From Verrucomicrobia subdivision 3 bacterium UBA693 (lineage in GTDB: Bacteria > Verrucomicrobiota > Verrucomicrobiia > Limisphaerales > UBA8199), in assembly GCA_002298785.1 (NCBI GenBank), contig DBMR01000078.1:7343-71342 (forward strand): DNA of 64,000 nt. The letters are read 5' to 3'. Every line of letters starts with the position of its first letter. Within the stretch, counting starts at the first letter, position 1. Under the pieces are notes generated by a model. That model saw only the letters and a program-made list of their open reading frames with translations. It had not been told where the DNA came from and did no database searches. Made by a program: the position numbers and the translations under genes. Positions 61,537 to 64,000 of the stretch are shown in pieces.

Positions 61537-62919
61537 TTACAGTTTCCAACCCTTTCGATATGGAGGCGATACGAGAGCATTCGCACCATCGTGATTGGTG
61601 AACTTCATCTTGTGATCGTTCCATTGGAGCTTTACGCCGGGGAACTGAATCGCAATGGCCCCGATCAATGCCGCCTGGGTTAACGGACCACCGTAGGCAA
61701 AATTTGACCCAGCCTGCCGCCCGGTGCGAATCGCTTCGAGCCAATCCCACGCGTGATTCTTCACCCGCGGAATCTTCTGCGCCGGCGCATTTTTACCCGA
61801 GTATTGGTCCATCAGGGTCTCCGGCGTCAGATAACAGCCGCCGGCGCCGTGCGAGCCGTGCACAATCATTCCTTTGTCGCCAAACAACACCGCGCCTGTC
61901 CCGGGAACTTTGTCGTCCGCAGAAAATCCCGCTGGTCGGGGCACTGGATTATTTCCATCGTGCCAAACCACCTTCACTGGCCCGCGCTTCCCTTTGGCTG
62001 GAAACTCATAAGTAATTTTCGTCGCTGGCGGATAGGTCAAACCGTGTTTTGCAGGCTCGTAGTCGGTCACTTCCGCCACTACGGACACCGGGGCATCCAG
62101 GTCGAGCGCCCAAAAAGAGGGATCCATCACATGACAATACCAATCGCCGACCGTACCTGATCCGAACGGCATCCACCCGCGCCAGTTCCAGGGCACCCAA
62201 AAGGGAGTGTACGGACGGAACGGCACCGGCCCGACCCAAAGGTCGTAATCCAATCCTTTTGGAACATCGTAGGTCTGATTCAGCTTGCTCAAGTTGGAAA
62301 GCTGGCAATAGACGTTCTTGAACGCGTCACATCCGGCATGAACCGTGTGTACCTGGCCGATTGCCCCCGCCCACACCCATTCGCACAACTGCCGAATGGT
62401 GCCGCTGGAATGCCCCTGGTTGCCCAACTGCGTGACAACTTTATATTTACGCGCCGCGGCCATCAGTTCCCGCACCTCGCGAATATTGTGAGCCAGTGGC
62501 TTTTCACAATACACATGCTTCCCTCGGCGCATGGCCTCCATCGCGATGATCGCATGGGTATGATCCGGCGTGCCGATTACCACGGCGTCAATCCCCTTCC
62601 CCATCTGGTCGAACATCACGCGGTAATCTTTGAACTTCCTGGCGTTCGGATACTTTTCAAAGGTCTTGGCCGCATAGTTGTCGTCCACGTCGCACAGCGC
62701 CACGATGTTTTGACCTTCTCCTGCCATCGCCCCAATATCTCCGCCTCCCTGGCTGCCGACCCCGATCCCGGCCACGTTCACTTTATCGTTGGCAGAGATG
62801 CGCTCCGCACCTTGCACCACCGTCCCGGGCAGAATGTTAAACAGAGCCAAACCGGCGCCGGTGCTTTTGATGAACTGACGTCGGCTGAAGTTGGCAAGCG
62901 TTGATTTCTTCATAGACAT
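61537..62919 (-). CDS. Tat-exported Gfo/Idh/MocA-family oxidoreductase
   Basis: A 460-residue protein. The twin-arginine signal is FSRRQFIKSTGAGLALF. The NAD-binding domain follows: VNVAGIGVGSQGGGDIGAM with GIDAVVIGTPDHTHAIIAM. The family motif CEKPLAHNIREVRELM contains the EKP signature. The C-terminal domain has the typical GDWYCHVMDPSFWALDLDAP. These proteins oxidise or reduce sugars or sugar derivatives. They are strongly expanded in Verrucomicrobiota and Planctomycetota and often act with DUF1080 hydrolases on 3-keto sugars. The substrate is not determined here. Confidence 0.9.
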   Translation of the reverse strand: MSMKKSTLANFSRRQFIKSTGAGLALFNILPGTVVQGAERISANDKVNVAGIGVGSQGGGDIGAMAGEGQNIVALCDVDDNYAAKTFEKYPNARKFKDYRVMFDQMGKGIDAVVIGTPDHTHAIIAMEAMRRGKHVYCEKPLAHNIREVRELMAAARKYKVVTQLGNQGHSSGTIRQLCEWVWAGAIGQVHTVHAGCDAFKNVYCQLSNLSKLNQTYDVPKGLDYDLWVGPVPFRPYTPFWVPWNWRGWMPFGSGTVGDWYCHVMDPSFWALDLDAPVSVVAEVTDYEPAKHGLTYPPATKITYEFPAKGKRGPVKVVWHDGNNPVPRPAGFSADDKVPGTGAVLFGDKGMIVHGSHGAGGCYLTPETLMDQYSGKNAPAQKIPRVKNHAWDWLEAIRTGRQAGSNFAYGGPLTQAALIGAIAIQFPGVKLQWNDHKMKFTNHDGANALVSPPYRKGWKL

Positions 62920-63283
62920 GAAATGTTACCAGGGATTGGCAGATTGAATGATTTATTTAGGGGAAACTCTTGGATGAACGCCGTTGGATGTCAAGGCCAT
63001 TGGCAGAGGGCTGCAGAGGACCATTCCCTGGTTTAAGCCGATCAGAAAAGTCTCCCGTGATCCCGGGCCGGTGAGCAAAGCTCTCGGCGCTTGTAATTGA
63101 AAATTTCGGGCTGTAGCCGTAGTTTCGGCTTCAAATGAACGCTGCAACGAAGACGCATAACAAGCTGATCGATCACGTGCTCTGGATTTGTGACCGCTCA
63201 ATTCTCAAGTCAGCGAGCTGAACGCGTGAAAATGAGCGAAGCCTCATCGGTTAACCTCTGACCACTTCGGACCTGCCCTTCGT
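62920..63283. other. Divergent intergenic region
   Basis: 364 bases between the Gfo/Idh gene (leftward) and the STAS-like gene (rightward). It should hold both promoters. I saw no strong palindrome, riboswitch fold, tRNA or ORF of substance. Confidence 0.35.
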
Positions 63284-63649
63284 ATGTTTTTACCCATGGT
63301 CAATGCGTCCAAGCAGGTGCTCTACCTGAGCTACATTGGACGTGTAACTGCCGAAGAACTCAAGGAAGGCCGAAAGGACCTTCCCTTGTTATTGGCTCCA
63401 TTAAAGCCCAACTTCCGGTTGGTGACGGACCTCAGCCAACTCGACTTCATGGGCGTCGAGTGCGGCAAAGAGATCGGGAAGATCATGGAACTGTGCGACC
63501 AAAAGGACGTCGGGGTGGTAGTTCGGGTGATACCCGATCCTGCGAAGGACATCGGCATGGAGATTCTCTCGATGTTCCATTATCTCCGGCCGCCAGAGAT
63601 TTTCATCTGCCGCGATATCGTCGAGGCAGCGAAGATCCTCGCACCGTAA
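63284..63649 (+). CDS. STAS/SpoIIAA-like protein
   Basis: A 121-residue cytoplasmic alpha/beta protein; the ATG at 63296 is an alternative start. The pattern of strand VLYLSYIGRVTAEELKEG, helix, FRLVTDLSQLDFMGVECGKE and FHYLRPPEIFICRDIVEAAKIL resembles the SpoIIAA-like (DUF3478/STAS) fold. Those proteins bind ligands or act as anti-anti-sigma factors. No anti-sigma kinase or phosphatase is adjacent, and the phosphorylatable Ser is not evident. Function unknown. Confidence 0.65.
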   Translation: MFLPMVNASKQVLYLSYIGRVTAEELKEGRKDLPLLLAPLKPNFRLVTDLSQLDFMGVECGKEIGKIMELCDQKDVGVVVRVIPDPAKDIGMEILSMFHYLRPPEIFICRDIVEAAKILAP

Positions 63650-63720
63650 CTTCCCTGAAATCAGACCGCAGTTGACGCTGGCCTAGGCGAGCTGGACCAG
63701 AATATTCCAGTCAAGTCCAG

Positions 63721-63957
63721 TCATTCACGCCTGAACATTTCCTCAGCGATATCAGCTTGAGAAATGACGGGCGTCAGGATCCGGAGGCCTCGAAGCGAAC
63801 GGATGCGCAGATCGGTACTTTGCGCTGTCTCCTGAGGTGCGGGAACGATTTTTGCCACGGGTTTGTTGCCCTGAGTAAGCAATACCTTGTTGCCTGCTTG
63901 AACTTGTTTGACGAGCTCGGCGAGCTGGCCGGTGCCGATTCCCGCAGTCATTGTCAC
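63721..63957 (-). CDS. Phd/YefM-type antitoxin, orphan
   Basis: A 78-residue protein. The N-terminal LAELVKQVQAGNKVLLTQGNKPVAKIVP is the Phd/YefM DNA-binding module (strand 'PVAxIVP'). The C-terminal part, ending SQADIAEEMFRRE, is the flexible toxin-binding tail. A cognate PIN or RelE-type toxin would normally lie downstream, that is, left of 63721, but that space is taken by the STAS-like gene on the other strand. Any toxin must be absent or encoded elsewhere. It is near the right edge of the window. Confidence 0.78.
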   Translation of the reverse strand: MTMTAGIGTGQLAELVKQVQAGNKVLLTQGNKPVAKIVPAPQETAQSTDLRIRSLRGLRILTPVISQADIAEEMFRRE

Positions 63958-64000
63958 GCAGCTAGCATACTTGCTACTTGTCAGCGACCTCCGGCAAAGC

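Noticed and set aside
63284..63649. Cognate toxin for the Phd-type antitoxin at 63721
   Set aside because: It lies on the opposite strand and folds as a STAS/SpoIIAA-like protein, with no PIN acidic residues or RelE signature.

Overview
The window looks like a free-living, saccharolytic member of the Verrucomicrobiota (Limisphaerales/Pedosphaera-like). This is inferred from gene content, not from an rRNA or marker phylogeny. The supporting families are a GH106 rhamnosidase, a GH36 alpha-galactosidase, DUF1080, Tat-exported Gfo/Idh and aldo-keto proteins, URO-D-like methyltransferase paralogues, DUF1573, and tiny VPDxG C-terminal sorting proteins. Base composition is moderately GC-rich. Genes are dense on both strands and mostly chromosomal housekeeping.

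Layout. 1-4305: a truncated exported protein, a small membrane protein, a DUF2007/coiled-coil protein and a large two-domain glycoside hydrolase. 4306-7893: a decayed type I restriction-modification island beside tRNA-Arg(ACG). It holds an hsdM remnant, an intact dinD-like gene, an hsdS stub and a fic gene. Four copies of a 27-bp palindrome lie in and before dinD, three of them spaced exactly 51 bp apart. 7988-16492: a minus-strand run of URO-D-like, GH106, tilS and ftsH genes. 16848-29787: an orphan sulfate-binding protein, alpha-galactosidase, ATP-grasp protein, cupin/PMI-like protein, rlmN, cysteine synthase, FAD monooxygenase, and a tightly overlapped DUF1573-rhodanese-MauE operon. 29809-42387: ppdK, a BioF-like enzyme, DUF1080, a rhodanese lipoprotein, malQ with starch-binding domains, small DUF proteins, a CPBP protease, malic enzyme and a TPR protein. 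42581-43489: two miniature VPDxG sorting-signal proteins and two near-identical terminators. 43517-50133: a complete atpBEFHAGDC operon with a strong Rex- or CRP-type operator upstream. 50345-56365: a second URO-D-like enzyme, an Asp-box sialidase-like protein, an aldo-keto reductase, a divergent etfBA pair and a Yip1-like protein. 56482-61348: ftsB-like, frr, htpG and leuA, the last preceded by a Leu-rich leader peptide and a terminator/antiterminator (classical attenuation). 61537-64000: a Tat-exported Gfo/Idh oxidoreductase, a STAS/SpoIIAA-like protein and an orphan Phd-type antitoxin.

Functionally, the secreted hydrolases (rhamnose, galactose and sialidase-type) and periplasmic oxidoreductases suggest degradation of complex plant or algal glycans. 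MalQ, malic enzyme and PPDK connect glycogen/starch, malate, pyruvate and PEP. The atp operon may respond to redox or nutrient state through the upstream palindrome. The most notable signals are the palindrome array around dinD, the leuA attenuator, the atp operator, the mini VPDxG proteins and the EtfAB pair whose flavin/AMP motifs are eroded.
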